Below the pieces are notes generated by a model. That model had not been told where the DNA came from. It did not search any database and saw only the letters and a list, made by a program, of their open reading frames with translations. A stretch of DNA of 64,000 bases from Gammaproteobacteria bacterium (GTDB taxonomy: Bacteria > Pseudomonadota > Gammaproteobacteria > Steroidobacterales > GCA-2729495). Both the position numbers and the translations under genes were made by a program. Location of the stretch: contig JASLMV010000003.1 in NCBI GenBank assembly GCA_030746435.1, forward strand, positions 62,001 to 126,000, read 5' to 3'. Shown here piece by piece: positions 39,855-49,161 of this stretch (the stretch's first letter is position 1; the number at the start of each line of letters is the position of its first letter).

Positions 39855-41540
39855 ATGACTCGATACGCACGCACACCCTTGCGCCTGCTGGTTGCCTTTG
39901 TATTTTTGTTTACATCTGCCGCGTGCACGGCAGCGCGGCCGGGAAAGACCGCGATTGCGAGTGCCGATCCGCTGGCAACGGCCGCCGGGTACGAGGTACT
40001 GGAGGAAGGCGGTAACGCTTTCGATGCGGCCGTGGCGGTTGCGGCCGCGCTGGGGGTTGTAGAGCCGGCCGCATCCGGATTCGGCGGCGGCGGATTTTTC
40101 CTTTTGTATCGTGCCGACGAGGAGGAATATCGTTTCGTCGATGCGCGTGAGGTTGCTCCGGCAGCCGCCGGTCGGAACATGTACATAGACGGCAATGGTC
40201 AGCCCCTGCCGGGGGGCTCCGTGGACGGGCCTCTTGCGGCGGGCATACCGGGCGAACCGGCCGGCATGGTTTACCTGGCCGAAAACTACGGCACGCTGCC
40301 GCTGAGTCGTTTGCTGCAGCCCGCTATCGAGCTCGCGGAGAATGGTTATCGGATCGAAGCGCGCTCGCTCATGGGCCTGCGTTTTCGCAAACAGACACTG
40401 GAGAAGTCGGCCGCATTCGCGGAGGTGTTTTATCCGGACGGACAGGTCCCCGAAAATGGGGCGCTTATCGCCCAACCGGATCTGGCAGCGACGCTCAAAC
40501 GTTTTGCAGCGGGCGGCTTCGACGGTTTCTATAAAGGCGAGACTGCGCGGTTACTGGTTGACGGGGTGCGGGCAGCGGGCGGTATCTGGAGTATGGAGGA
40601 CCTGGCGAATTACCGGGTCGTCGAACGCGAACCGTCGGTTACAAACTTTTCCGGCATGCGTGTGATAACGGCACCGCCGCCCTCATCGGGTGGAGTTGCG
40701 CTCACCCAAATGTTCAACCTGTTGTCCGGGTATCCCTTTGCCGAACTGGAGGGGGCGCAACGCAAACACTACATGGTAGAAGCCATGCGCCGGGCTTACC
40801 GGGACCGCGCGATCTACCTCGGCGATCCGGATTTCGTGGCAATACCCCTGTCCATGTTGCTCAGCAGGGATTACATGGCAGGCCAGCGTGTGTCAGTCCG
40901 CGGTGATCGGGCGACACCGAGTTCTGTACTCGATGGCATCGATACGGATGGCAGCGAGGGTACGCAGACCACGCATTTCTCGGTCATGGATGCCGACGGC
41001 AACCGGGTAGCAGCCACGCTGACGATTAATACCTGGTACGGGGCAGGGTTCATGCCGCCCGGTACCGGGGTGGTGCTGAACAACGAGATGGATGATTTTT
41101 CGATCAAGCGGGGCCTGCCCAACGAGTACGAGCTCATCGGGGATGAGGCGAATTCCATAGCGCCGGGCAAGCGGCCTCTGTCGAGTATGTCACCGACTTT
41201 CCTGGAATCGGATCGTGGTATCGCGATCGTCGGAACCCCGGGCGGCAGCAGGATCATCACGATGGTGCTGCAGGCAGCGATCGAATGGCTGGAAGGTGGT
41301 ACCGGCGAGGACATGGTCAGCATGAAACGCTTCCATCACCAGTACCTGCCCGATGAGATCCGTTACGAGCCCGGTGCCATCAGCGATACAGAAATTGCTG
41401 AACTGGAAGCCATGGGCCACACGCTCAAGCCGTCCCGGCGGCCGTTCGGAAATATGAACGTAGTGACGTGGGATTTCGCCAGCGGGAAAGTCGAAGCAGC
41501 CACGGACCCGCGCGGCCGCGCGGAAGGGCGGGTTTACTGA
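39855..41540 (+). CDS. ggt: Gamma-glutamyltransferase
   Basis: Ggt removes or transfers the gamma-glutamyl group of glutathione in the periplasm. The 561-residue precursor has a signal ending SAAC, which may be a lipobox, then GGNAFDAAVAVAAALGVVEP and GFGGGGF. The autoprocessing site is the first Thr of TTHFSVMD, splitting large and small subunits. Later motifs PLSSMSPTF and GTPGGSRI are family-typical. Translation may instead begin at GTG 39816, overlapping coaD, but ATG 39855 gives a normal signal peptide. Confidence 0.93.
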   Translation: MTRYARTPLRLLVAFVFLFTSAACTAARPGKTAIASADPLATAAGYEVLEEGGNAFDAAVAVAAALGVVEPAASGFGGGGFFLLYRADEEEYRFVDAREVAPAAAGRNMYIDGNGQPLPGGSVDGPLAAGIPGEPAGMVYLAENYGTLPLSRLLQPAIELAENGYRIEARSLMGLRFRKQTLEKSAAFAEVFYPDGQVPENGALIAQPDLAATLKRFAAGGFDGFYKGETARLLVDGVRAAGGIWSMEDLANYRVVEREPSVTNFSGMRVITAPPPSSGGVALTQMFNLLSGYPFAELEGAQRKHYMVEAMRRAYRDRAIYLGDPDFVAIPLSMLLSRDYMAGQRVSVRGDRATPSSVLDGIDTDGSEGTQTTHFSVMDADGNRVAATLTINTWYGAGFMPPGTGVVLNNEMDDFSIKRGLPNEYELIGDEANSIAPGKRPLSSMSPTFLESDRGIAIVGTPGGSRIITMVLQAAIEWLEGGTGEDMVSMKRFHHQYLPDEIRYEPGAISDTEIAELEAMGHTLKPSRRPFGNMNVVTWDFASGKVEAATDPRGRAEGRVY

Positions 41541-41563
41541 CTACTGACCCGTTGTTGCCCCGG

Positions 41564-42379
41564 TTAACGCTGGCAGGTACCGCAGTAATACGTTGCACGC
41601 TGGCCCTGCATGATTTGTTTTAAAGGTTTTCTGCATCGCTTACAGGGTTCGCCGCCCCGTTCATAAACCAGTAGCTGTTGCTTGAAATAACCGGGCTTGC
41701 CGTCGCCCCCGCGATAGTCGCGCAATGTTGTACCGCCCTGCCTGATCGCTTCCGTCAGCACCGCACGAATTTCATCTGCTAGTTTCCTCATGCGCGGCAG
41801 GGCAATGCGGCCGGCCGCACGCCCGGGATGTATCCCTGCACGAAACAGCGATTCGTTGGCGTAGATATTGCCGACGCCCGCAACGATTTTGCTATTCATC
41901 ACGTGCTGTTTAATCGCAACGCGCCGTCCCCTGGCTGACTGCCATAGATATTCGCCGGTAAATTCATCACTGAGCGGTTCAGGCCCGAGCTCTGCCAGGA
42001 GGGGGTGATCCTCGGGGCTGAGTCCGGCCCATAACAGGGAACCGAAGCGACGCGGGTCGTTAAATCTCACAACATCGCCTCCGACGACTACGATATCGAA
42101 GTGATCGTGAGATTCGGGGGGCTCTGTGGCATCGACTATCCGCATGCTCCCCGACATACCGAGGTGAACCATTGCAGTGCCGTTTGCGGTTTCCAGTAAC
42201 AGGTACTTCGCCCGCCGTTCAACGTGGCGAATTACCTGCCCGCACAGGAGGTCTTCAAGGCCATCTGGCACAGGCCAGCGCAACCGGCGTTCGCGCACGA
42301 CAAGCTTGTTTACGCAGTGGCCTTCAAGCACCGGCGCAATGCCGCGGCGCGTGGTTTCGACTTCGGGTAATTCCGGCAT
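41564..42379 (-). CDS. mutM: Formamidopyrimidine-DNA glycosylase
   Basis: MutM (Fpg) removes 8-oxoguanine and ring-opened purines and nicks the abasic site. The 271-residue protein starts PELPEVETTRRG with catalytic Pro2 and Glu3, has the H2TH region around KQHVMNSKIVAGVGNIYANE (about 152-171), and ends with a CxxC-CxxC zinc finger (CKRCRKPL and YYCGTCQ). The length is normal. Location near coaD and rpmBG matches other Gammaproteobacteria. Confidence 0.97.
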   Translation of the reverse strand: MPELPEVETTRRGIAPVLEGHCVNKLVVRERRLRWPVPDGLEDLLCGQVIRHVERRAKYLLLETANGTAMVHLGMSGSMRIVDATEPPESHDHFDIVVVGGDVVRFNDPRRFGSLLWAGLSPEDHPLLAELGPEPLSDEFTGEYLWQSARGRRVAIKQHVMNSKIVAGVGNIYANESLFRAGIHPGRAAGRIALPRMRKLADEIRAVLTEAIRQGGTTLRDYRGGDGKPGYFKQQLLVYERGGEPCKRCRKPLKQIMQGQRATYYCGTCQR

Positions 42380-42561
42380 GGTTGCCTATGGTAGTGTCTT
42401 GCGCCCCTGATGCCAGCGGGGCTCTGTATATATGTACTGAGCATAACGCAATACAGCATATGGCCCGTTTCCGGTTGAAAATAGGGGCCGGTAACTTCCG
42501 GGAACGGTCACCTTTCGCTATAGTTTTGTGCCAGTGAGTAATGAGTTGTGTACTTTAGTTA

Positions 42562-43743
42562 ATGAATACATTTATTTACGGAATACTTAACCTCGGTTTT
42601 TGGGAATACGTCGTGGTCTCGCTGGTCATGCTGCAGACCTCGATGATGGCTGTCACGCTTTACCTGCATCGGGATCAGGCGCATCGTGCGATAGACCTCC
42701 ATCCTTTCCTGCGCCATTTTTTCCGTTTCTGGGTGTGGAGCAATTCCGGCCAGCAAACCGATGAATGGGTAGCCGTGCATCGTAAACACCACGCTTTATG
42801 CGAACGTGAAGGCGATCCCCATAGCCCTGTAGTTTTCGGGCTACGCAAAGTACTTTTGGAAGGCGCCGAGCTTTACAAGGTGGAAGCGCGCAACAAGGAA
42901 ACCGTGGCCAGGTATTCCAAAGGTACGCCGACTGACTGGCTGCAGAGGAACGTTTACCGGCGTTACCCCAATCTTGGTATCGTGCTGCTCATCGTCAGTT
43001 GCCTGATTCTGTTTGGCGGACCGGGAATTATTATCTTAGGCGTACAGCTTATATCCATGCCGGTATTCGCCGCGGGGGTCATTAATGGTCTGGGCCACTA
43101 TAGTGGCTATCGAAATTTTGAGTGCGACGACCAGTCCACCAACATTATGCCGTTCGCATTCTGGGTCGGCGGTGAAGAACTGCATAATAACCATCATGCT
43201 TTCCCGACTTCCGCGAAGTTTTCTGTTCGCTGGTGGGAGTTCGATATAGGCTGGCTGTACATAGTGATCCTGCGTGCACTCGGCCTTTGTCACGTCCGGC
43301 GCGTTGCCCCCAGGCCCAGGCGGGTAGATGCCCGACAGGTCGATCTGCAAACCCTGCAGGCTGTGCTGGTCAACCGCATGCACGTGTTGCGCACTTATAC
43401 GAGTGACGTAACCCTGCCGGAGTTCAAGAAGGTGCGGCTGGCCGATAAGGGCAACGAACTGCTTGCCAAAGCGCGCATGCTGCTCATTCGGCGGCCGGAC
43501 TGGCTTGATGAATCTGCACGTACCCAGCTCGCCCGCGTGCTGGAGAATAATCAAACGCTGAAAACCGTGCATGAACTGCGCGAGAAACTGATTCTGATCT
43601 GGGAGGAGGCCAATGTCAGTAATGAGCGCCTGGTCGCTCAACTGAAAGATTGGTGTGCGGAGGCAGAATCGAGCGGCATCCGTTCGCTGGAAGAATTTTC
43701 ATCCCGGCTGCAAGGCTATGTGTTGCAGCCCGTGTCGGTATGA
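42562..43743 (+). CDS. Acyl-CoA/fatty acid desaturase
   Basis: This 393-residue membrane di-iron desaturase has the three histidine boxes: HRDQAH (about 36-41), HRKHH (73-77) and HNNHH (211-215). Hydrophobic segments surround them. It would insert a double bond into fatty acyl chains, probably for membrane fluidity. After about residue 245 comes a long hydrophilic C-terminal extension (about 150 residues, rich in Arg, Glu and Leu), longer than in the core family, with coiled-coil tendency. Confidence 0.88.
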   Translation: MNTFIYGILNLGFWEYVVVSLVMLQTSMMAVTLYLHRDQAHRAIDLHPFLRHFFRFWVWSNSGQQTDEWVAVHRKHHALCEREGDPHSPVVFGLRKVLLEGAELYKVEARNKETVARYSKGTPTDWLQRNVYRRYPNLGIVLLIVSCLILFGGPGIIILGVQLISMPVFAAGVINGLGHYSGYRNFECDDQSTNIMPFAFWVGGEELHNNHHAFPTSAKFSVRWWEFDIGWLYIVILRALGLCHVRRVAPRPRRVDARQVDLQTLQAVLVNRMHVLRTYTSDVTLPEFKKVRLADKGNELLAKARMLLIRRPDWLDESARTQLARVLENNQTLKTVHELREKLILIWEEANVSNERLVAQLKDWCAEAESSGIRSLEEFSSRLQGYVLQPVSV

Positions 43744-43754
43744 ACAATCCGGCA

Positions 43755-43780
43755 TAAAAAAAGACCCGCATGATGCGGGC
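43755..43780 (-). terminator. Rho-independent terminator of rpmB-rpmG
   Basis: CCCGCA at 43765-43770 pairs with TGCGGG at 43774-43779; on the minus strand the stem is followed by a T-run (the A-run at 43755-43762 on the plus strand). It lies 25 bp beyond the rpmG stop. Confidence 0.85.
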
Positions 43781-43804
43781 CGTTCAAATTCCTTTTGCGC
43801 TGTC

Positions 43805-43960
43805 TTATTTGATCTTCGCTTCCTTGTAGATCACATGCTTCCGGACGACGGGGTCATATTTCTTAACCTCCATCTTTTCCGGGTGCAGCCGCTTATTCTT
43901 ATCAGTTGTATAGAAGTGTCCGGTTCCGGCCGATGACACGAGTCTGATCTTCTCTCTCAT
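43805..43960 (-). CDS. rpmG: 50S ribosomal protein L33
   Basis: This 51-residue protein ([20 protein letters not shown] at its start, ending [14 protein letters not shown]) is L33 of the large ribosomal subunit. The cysteine pairs of zinc-binding L33 are absent, so it is the zinc-free form. It follows rpmB by 14 bp and is cotranscribed with it. Confidence 0.96.
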   Translation of the reverse strand: MREKIRLVSSAGTGHFYTTDKNKRLHPEKMEVKKYDPVVRKHVIYKEAKIK

Positions 43961-43974
43961 TGCAGCGCTCCAAA

Positions 43975-44211
43975 CTAGATCTTGACGCCCTTGGCGCGCA
44001 TGTTCTTAAGTACCTGGTCGATGCCCAGCTTGTCGATAATCCTTAAGCCCTTCCTGGACACACGCAGTTTCACGTAGCGTTTCTCGCTCTCGACCCAGAT
44101 GCGCTTGCTGTGCAGATTGGGCAGGAACCGGCGCCGCGTCTTGTTATGCGCGTGCGACACGTTATTTCCGGATAACGGTTTCTTTCCGGTGACCTGGCAG
44201 ACGCGGGACAT
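43975..44211 (-). CDS. rpmB: 50S ribosomal protein L28
   Basis: The 78-residue protein ([20 protein letters not shown] at its start) is L28. The start is ATG 44211; GAGG lies 7 bp upstream, and the upstream in-frame ATG at 44232 would add seven residues not found in L28. Its own promoter lies at 44268-44296. Confidence 0.97.
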   Translation of the reverse strand: MSRVCQVTGKKPLSGNNVSHAHNKTRRRFLPNLHSKRIWVESEKRYVKLRVSRKGLRIIDKLGIDQVLKNMRAKGVKI

Positions 44212-44267
44212 GATCGACCTCAGAAATATCAATTATTTATCGCCACCGAGGGAGGTGGGAGCCGCGT

Positions 44268-44296
44268 TTTATACCAGTCTGGCGGCCTCCAGGCAA
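44268..44296 (-). promoter_or_regulatory. Sigma-70-like promoter of rpmB-rpmG
   Basis: On the minus strand TTGCCT (44296-44291) and TATAAA (44273-44268) are spaced by 17 bp. Transcription would begin near 44261, about 50 nt before rpmB. Confidence 0.6.
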
Positions 44297-44339
44297 GGGT
44301 TCCGGTCATCCGCAGCCAGCGCTGGCGCCCGTATCAGGC

Positions 44340-45023
44340 CTACAACATGCCCCGGCTGGCCAGCGACACGCAAAGGTTGTCGCCGATCACGAAATGATCG
44401 AGGAGCCGGACATCCACCAGTTCGAGCGCGTCCCGCACCCGGTGGGTAATGAGCTGGTCGGACTGGCTCGGCTCTGCTACCCCTGACGGGTGATTGTGGG
44501 CCAGGATCACGGCGGCGGCGTTTCGCGCCAGCGCCTGTTTGACGATTTCGCGGGGATAAACGGTAGCCGCATCGATGGTGCCCCGGAACAATTCGTCGAA
44601 GGCCAATACCCGGTGCCGGTTGTCCAGAAACAGGCAGCAAAAAACTTCGTGCGGCCGGTCGCGCAGGCAGGCGAGCAGGAATTCGCGGCTGTCTGTTGGC
44701 GAGCCGATGGTTGTGCCGGGTTTCAGGCGTTCGCTCAGAAAGCGCTTGCTGCACTCCCGTACCGCGAACAGTATCGCTGTTTTGGCAGCCCCGATACCGG
44801 GGATATCGGCAAGTTCAGCCTGGGCCGCATTCAGCGTTCCCCGCACTCCCCCGAAATGGTTGATCAGCATTTGTGCGAGTTCGACAGCCGAGATACCGGG
44901 CGCACCCTTACCCAGCAGTACCGCCAGCAGCTCGGCATCGGACAGGCGGGTTCCGCCTTCGCGCAAAAGTTTTTCGCGCGGCCGGTTGGCGGCCGGCCAG
45001 TCATTTATCGTCAAGTTTCGCAT
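44340..45023 (-). CDS. radC: RadC family protein (JAB domain)
   Basis: This 227-residue protein has an N-terminal helix-hairpin-helix segment (IPGIGAAKTAILFA, about 72-85) and a C-terminal MPN/JAB domain with the metal-binding HNHPSG and the following Asp of SQSD. It was named for radiation sensitivity but a direct repair role is doubtful; the domain resembles metalloproteases. It lies between rpmB and coaBC as in other Gammaproteobacteria. Confidence 0.95.
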   Translation of the reverse strand: MRNLTINDWPAANRPREKLLREGGTRLSDAELLAVLLGKGAPGISAVELAQMLINHFGGVRGTLNAAQAELADIPGIGAAKTAILFAVRECSKRFLSERLKPGTTIGSPTDSREFLLACLRDRPHEVFCCLFLDNRHRVLAFDELFRGTIDAATVYPREIVKQALARNAAAVILAHNHPSGVAEPSQSDQLITHRVRDALELVDVRLLDHFVIGDNLCVSLASRGML

Positions 45024-45165
45024 AGCCTGATTCTGCGTCCGGCACCGGCGGGAACCGAGGCATGAAACTGGCGGGAGTCGTTATAAAGCGGCACGATTGC
45101 GCTGACATGTTAATCTACTGGGCCGATTCCAGCGCTTTGACGCGCACAACAACCGGCCATCCCGA

Positions 45166-46380
45166 ATGAGCGAACTGCAGGGGCGGCATGTGTTGCTCGG
45201 TGTTACCGGCAGCATCGCCGCCTATAAAAGTCCCGACATAGTCAGGCGCCTGAAAGAGCAGGGCGCCGAAGTGCGTGTCGTATTAACGGCCAGTGCCGAG
45301 AAGCTGGTATCGCCCACCGTATTCCAGGCGGTATCCGGTGAGACCGTGCGAGGCGATATCTGGGATGAGCAGGCCGAAGCCGCCATGGGGCATATCGAGC
45401 TTGCCAAGTGGGCGGACCAGGTGCTTATTGCCCCCGCGACAGCGAACCTGATTGCACAACTGGCGGCAGGGTCGGCCGAGAACCTGCTCACCACGATCTG
45501 TCTCGCAACCGAGGCACCGATCGCACTCGCACCTGCGATGAACCAGGCGATGTGGCGCGACCCGGCTACACAGGACAACTGCGAGGTACTCCGCAAACGG
45601 AATGTACGGCTAATAGGTCCCGATGAAGGTTCGCAAGCCTGTGGAGATACGGGACCGGGCCGGATGTCCGAACCTGTAGATATCGTGAACCGCCTGTCGC
45701 GCGGTGGTGGCGCAGGCCCGTTCGAGGGCAAGACAATACTGGTTAGTGCAGGCCCGACGCGTGAAGCCATAGACCCGGTGCGCTTCGTTAGTAACCGAAG
45801 TTCCGGAAAGATGGGTTTTGCAATGGCGCATGCTGTAGCCGACGCTGGCGCTTCCGTGATTCTGGTCGCGGGACCAGTGAACCTGCCTACTCCGCCGGGC
45901 GTTGAACGGATCGACGTCGAAACGACAGAGCAGATGTTCGATGCTGCCATGGCGCAGATCGACAAGGCAGATATCTATATAGGCGCGGCGGCCATATCGG
46001 ATTACCGCCCGCAAAAAGCTGCAACCCAGAAGATAAAGAAATCAGAAGATACCTTTACCCTGGAGATGGTGAAGTCGCCGGATCTCCTGGCGTCGGTCTC
46101 CAGGCTGGATGACGGACCGTTCACTGTTGGTTTTGCCGCGGAGACCGAGAAACTTGAAGAGCATGCGCAGGCAAAACTGGAGCGCAAGCAGCTCGATATG
46201 ATTATTGCCAACCTGGTCGGTGAGAATATCTGTTTTGATGCCGATGATAATGAAGTTATCGTGCTGTGGCCGGGGGGACGAGAGGCGCTGCCGCGGCTTT
46301 CGAAAACAGAACTTGCCCGGCGGCTTGTCGATGTGATTGCCGGGCGCTACCGGCAAACCAAGTCAGCAACCGCCGCATAA
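45166..46380 (+). CDS. coaBC: Bifunctional phosphopantothenoylcysteine decarboxylase/phosphopantothenate--cysteine ligase
   Basis: CoaBC joins phosphopantothenate to cysteine and decarboxylates the product on the way to CoA. The CoaC half (about 1-190) has [10 protein letters not shown] and the PAMNQAMW substrate motif. The CoaB half begins near [18 protein letters not shown] with SNRSSGKMG and later GFAAETE. The 404-residue length is standard. It lies 12 bp before dut. Confidence 0.97.
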   Translation: MSELQGRHVLLGVTGSIAAYKSPDIVRRLKEQGAEVRVVLTASAEKLVSPTVFQAVSGETVRGDIWDEQAEAAMGHIELAKWADQVLIAPATANLIAQLAAGSAENLLTTICLATEAPIALAPAMNQAMWRDPATQDNCEVLRKRNVRLIGPDEGSQACGDTGPGRMSEPVDIVNRLSRGGGAGPFEGKTILVSAGPTREAIDPVRFVSNRSSGKMGFAMAHAVADAGASVILVAGPVNLPTPPGVERIDVETTEQMFDAAMAQIDKADIYIGAAAISDYRPQKAATQKIKKSEDTFTLEMVKSPDLLASVSRLDDGPFTVGFAAETEKLEEHAQAKLERKQLDMIIANLVGENICFDADDNEVIVLWPGGREALPRLSKTELARRLVDVIAGRYRQTKSATAA

Positions 46381-46392
46381 CAGGGAGCCAAA

Positions 46393-46854
46393 GTGAGTCG
46401 CCAGACATTCCAGTTAAAGATCCTGGACCCCAGGGTCGGGACAGAGTTTCCGTTACCCGAACATGCAACCGTCGGATCGGCCGGCGTCGACCTGCGTGCG
46501 TGTATCGAGGCACCGCTCAACATCGAGCCGGGCCAGACCGAACTGATACCCACCGGTATGGCGGTGCATATCCAGGACCCGGGCCTGGCGGCCATGATCC
46601 TGCCGCGCTCCGGCCTGGGCCACAAACAGGGGATCGTGCTGGGTAACCTGGTGGGACTTATAGATTCCGATTACCAGGGACAGCTTTATGTGTCCTGCTG
46701 GAACCGGGGCGAGCAGTCATTTTTGCTGGAGCCCGGTTTAAGGCTTGCACAAATGGTGATCGTGCCTATCGTGCAGGCCGATTTTGAGGTTGTGGAAGAC
46801 TTCGATGACAGTACGCGCGGTGCGGGCGGGTTCGGCCACACGGGCCACGGATGA
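46393..46854 (+). CDS. dut: dUTP diphosphatase
   Basis: Dut hydrolyses dUTP to dUMP, keeping uracil out of DNA and feeding dTMP synthesis. The 153-residue trimeric type protein has [30 protein letters not shown] and the C-terminal [10 protein letters not shown]. The start is GTG 46393 with GGGAG 7 bp upstream. Confidence 0.97.
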   Translation: MSRQTFQLKILDPRVGTEFPLPEHATVGSAGVDLRACIEAPLNIEPGQTELIPTGMAVHIQDPGLAAMILPRSGLGHKQGIVLGNLVGLIDSDYQGQLYVSCWNRGEQSFLLEPGLRLAQMVIVPIVQADFEVVEDFDDSTRGAGGFGHTGHG

Positions 46855-46869
46855 AGCGGAGGTTGTGCC

Positions 46870-47517
46870 CTAGTTCAGGCGGTGCAGTTCCCTGAAACGG
46901 TCGATATCGGAGTCGAATTTTGCGACCAGCTGCAGCTGCTCATTTTTTGATGTCGTCAGGCTCCGCTCGTAGAGCATGATTGAGTCAAGCGTATCTGACA
47001 GTTCCCGTGCCAGCCTTTTGTCTATCGGTCTGGCCGAGGGATCTTTGTTATATGGGCTGAAGCGCTGGGCTTGTCTTTCGAGCTTTGCAAGTTTTGCCCG
47101 CAGGTTGTTCAGGTAAAGCTGGGTAACACGGATTTGTCCGGCCAGTAGTTCGACACGACGGTCACGTAATGCCTCGATTTCGTCTACCGACAAGTAGGTG
47201 CTGAGCAAAACCCGGTCGCGCAGACGAGTTGCTTCCTCGGCCATACGCTTTTCATCCTGGATAGCGGCCAGCCGGGCTTCCTCGGCTTTTTGTTCGGAAG
47301 ATTTCTCGCCCTCGACCCGGTCGATCTGCACACCCCGCCGGTTGAGTACATTATGCGCACCCCGGGCATACTCGGGCGGCACGCGGTCGCCGAAGTGTGT
47401 AACCCCATCTTCGTCCACCCAGCTATAGACCAGGGCCTTCTCCTCGGTCGCAAACGCCTGCAGCGCAAGCATTACGCTCAGTCCCGCAACAAGTGTCAAA
47501 GTGGTTACAGACTTCAT
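46870..47517 (-). CDS. DUF4124 domain-containing exported protein
   Basis: After a signal peptide (about 24 residues, ending AFA) comes the short DUF4124 motif YSWVDEDGVTHFGDRVP. A long charged helical region of about 120 residues with Arg/Glu repeats follows, likely a coiled coil. The function of this gammaproteobacterial periplasmic family is unknown. I start at ATG 47517 (MKSVTTLTL), as the eight residues before it do not fit a signal peptide. Confidence 0.8.
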   Translation of the reverse strand: MKSVTTLTLVAGLSVMLALQAFATEEKALVYSWVDEDGVTHFGDRVPPEYARGAHNVLNRRGVQIDRVEGEKSSEQKAEEARLAAIQDEKRMAEEATRLRDRVLLSTYLSVDEIEALRDRRVELLAGQIRVTQLYLNNLRAKLAKLERQAQRFSPYNKDPSARPIDKRLARELSDTLDSIMLYERSLTTSKNEQLQLVAKFDSDIDRFRELHRLN

Positions 47518-47646
47518 TTGCACGCCTTTGGCTGGCCACATAATGCCGGCATCAAGAACTTTCCTGAACGGATTATCCCGTCCAGGCAGGGGTTTAACTG
47601 TGATGCAGGTCAGATTTAAGGCTGAATACCAGGAAACCGCTTCCGG

Positions 47647-48288
47647 TCAGGTGCCATAACGATCCCGGTAGGCCACGATGGAGTCCGCCAGGTCGGCAGA
47701 CCCGGCCTCATTCTGCAGGTGGGTGACCAGGTCCTCGAGCTTAACGATACTGACCACTGGCAGCCCAAGGCTTTGCTCGACTTCCTGAACGGCGGAAAGC
47801 TCCCCGGTGCCCTTTTCCTGCCTGTCGAGGGCCAGTAATACGGTGGCCGGTTGCCCCCCCGCCTCGTGGATTATGGAAACTGCCTCACGGATTGCCGTGC
47901 CGGCCGTAATAACGTCGTCGACAATGAGCATCTTGTCGCTGACCGGCGCCCCGACTATTGCGCCGCCCTCGCCATGGGCTTTGGCCTCCTTCCGGTTGTA
48001 GCAGTAGGGCACATCGCGGCCATCGAGGTCTGCGAGCGCAGCGGCCGTCAGCGCGGCCAGCGGAATGCCTTTGTAGGCAGGACCAAAAATGGTATCGAAT
48101 CCGATCCCGGCATCGACAATAGTCTGCGCGTAGCAGCGCCCCAGGGTCGCTGCCGCCTGGCCGCCGGAAAACAGCCCTGAATTGAAAAAATACGGACTGA
48201 TCCGCCCTGACTTCAGTTCGAATTTGCCGAACTTGAGGGCGCCGACCTCCAATGCGAGTTCGATAAAGGCTGTCTTAAACGCTTGCAT
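47647..48288 (-). CDS. pyrE: Orotate phosphoribosyltransferase
   Basis: PyrE converts orotate and PRPP to OMP in pyrimidine synthesis. The 213-residue protein has FGKFELKSGRISPYFFNSGLF-like starting region (about 20-40), the GPAYKGIPLA loop, and the PRPP signature LIVDDVITAGTA near 119-130. It lies divergent from xth. Confidence 0.97.
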   Translation of the reverse strand: MQAFKTAFIELALEVGALKFGKFELKSGRISPYFFNSGLFSGGQAAATLGRCYAQTIVDAGIGFDTIFGPAYKGIPLAALTAAALADLDGRDVPYCYNRKEAKAHGEGGAIVGAPVSDKMLIVDDVITAGTAIREAVSIIHEAGGQPATVLLALDRQEKGTGELSAVQEVEQSLGLPVVSIVKLEDLVTHLQNEAGSADLADSIVAYRDRYGT

Positions 48289-48393
48289 ATCCTTACTGGT
48301 GCGAACTGTTTCCGGGCGTTAGAGTAGCGTAAACCCACGCGCACTTATACTTGCGCGGGCGATTACGTCAGAACAGAGGGACTCCCGAAGCAG

Positions 48394-49161
48394 ATGCGCA
48401 TTGTCAGTCTGAACGTCAACGGTATACGGGCTGCCGCGCGAAAGGGGTTCTTCGACTGGTTGCCGCGACAGTCGGCCGACGTTTTCTGCTTGCAGGAAAT
48501 CAGGGCGCAGCCGGACCAGATCGCAGACCCGGTTTTCACACCCCGCAAGTTTCACTGCTTCCATGAGCCGGCTGAGCGTAAAGGCTATAGCGGCGTAGCA
48601 CTGTTCAGCCGCAATGAGCCCGATGAAGTGATCTGTGGTTTTGCGTCCCGGGAGTTCGATGCCGAAGGCAGATACATTGAGGCGCGCTTCGGCAAGCTCA
48701 GTGTAGTGTCGGTCTATATGCCGTCGGGGTCTTCAAGCGAAGAGCGGCAGGCAGCCAAGTTCAGGTTCATGGATGAGTTTACCGAGCATCTGCACAAAAT
48801 CCGCGAATCCGGCCGTGAATACGTAATCTGCGGCGACTGGAATATCGCGCACAAGGAAATTGACTTAAAGAACTGGAAAGCTAACCAGAAAAACTCCGGC
48901 TTTCTACCCGAAGAACGTGCGTGGATGGATCAGGTTTTCGGTGTGCACGGCTTTGTCGATGCGTTCAGGGAGCTCAACGATGAACCGGACCAGTATACCT
49001 GGTGGTCCAATCGCGGCCGTGCCTGGGATAACAACGTAGGGTGGCGCATCGATTACCAGGTGGTAACGCCCGAGCTCAAATCCAACCTGACGAAAGCATC
49101 GATCTACAAGCGCAAGCGATTCTCCGACCATGCGCCGCTGATTATTGACTATGAACTCTGA
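48394..49161 (+). CDS. xth: Exodeoxyribonuclease III (AP endonuclease, XthA/ExoA family)
   Basis: The enzyme cuts at abasic sites and degrades 3' ends. The 255-residue protein has the family motifs VNGIRAA, LQEIRAQ with the metal-binding Glu, GDWNIAHKEIDLKNW, and the C-terminal WRIDYQV and FSDHAPL with catalytic Asp-His. Its last codons overlap the start of the MFS gene by 11 bp. Confidence 0.95.
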   Translation: MRIVSLNVNGIRAAARKGFFDWLPRQSADVFCLQEIRAQPDQIADPVFTPRKFHCFHEPAERKGYSGVALFSRNEPDEVICGFASREFDAEGRYIEARFGKLSVVSVYMPSGSSSEERQAAKFRFMDEFTEHLHKIRESGREYVICGDWNIAHKEIDLKNWKANQKNSGFLPEERAWMDQVFGVHGFVDAFRELNDEPDQYTWWSNRGRAWDNNVGWRIDYQVVTPELKSNLTKASIYKRKRFSDHAPLIIDYEL

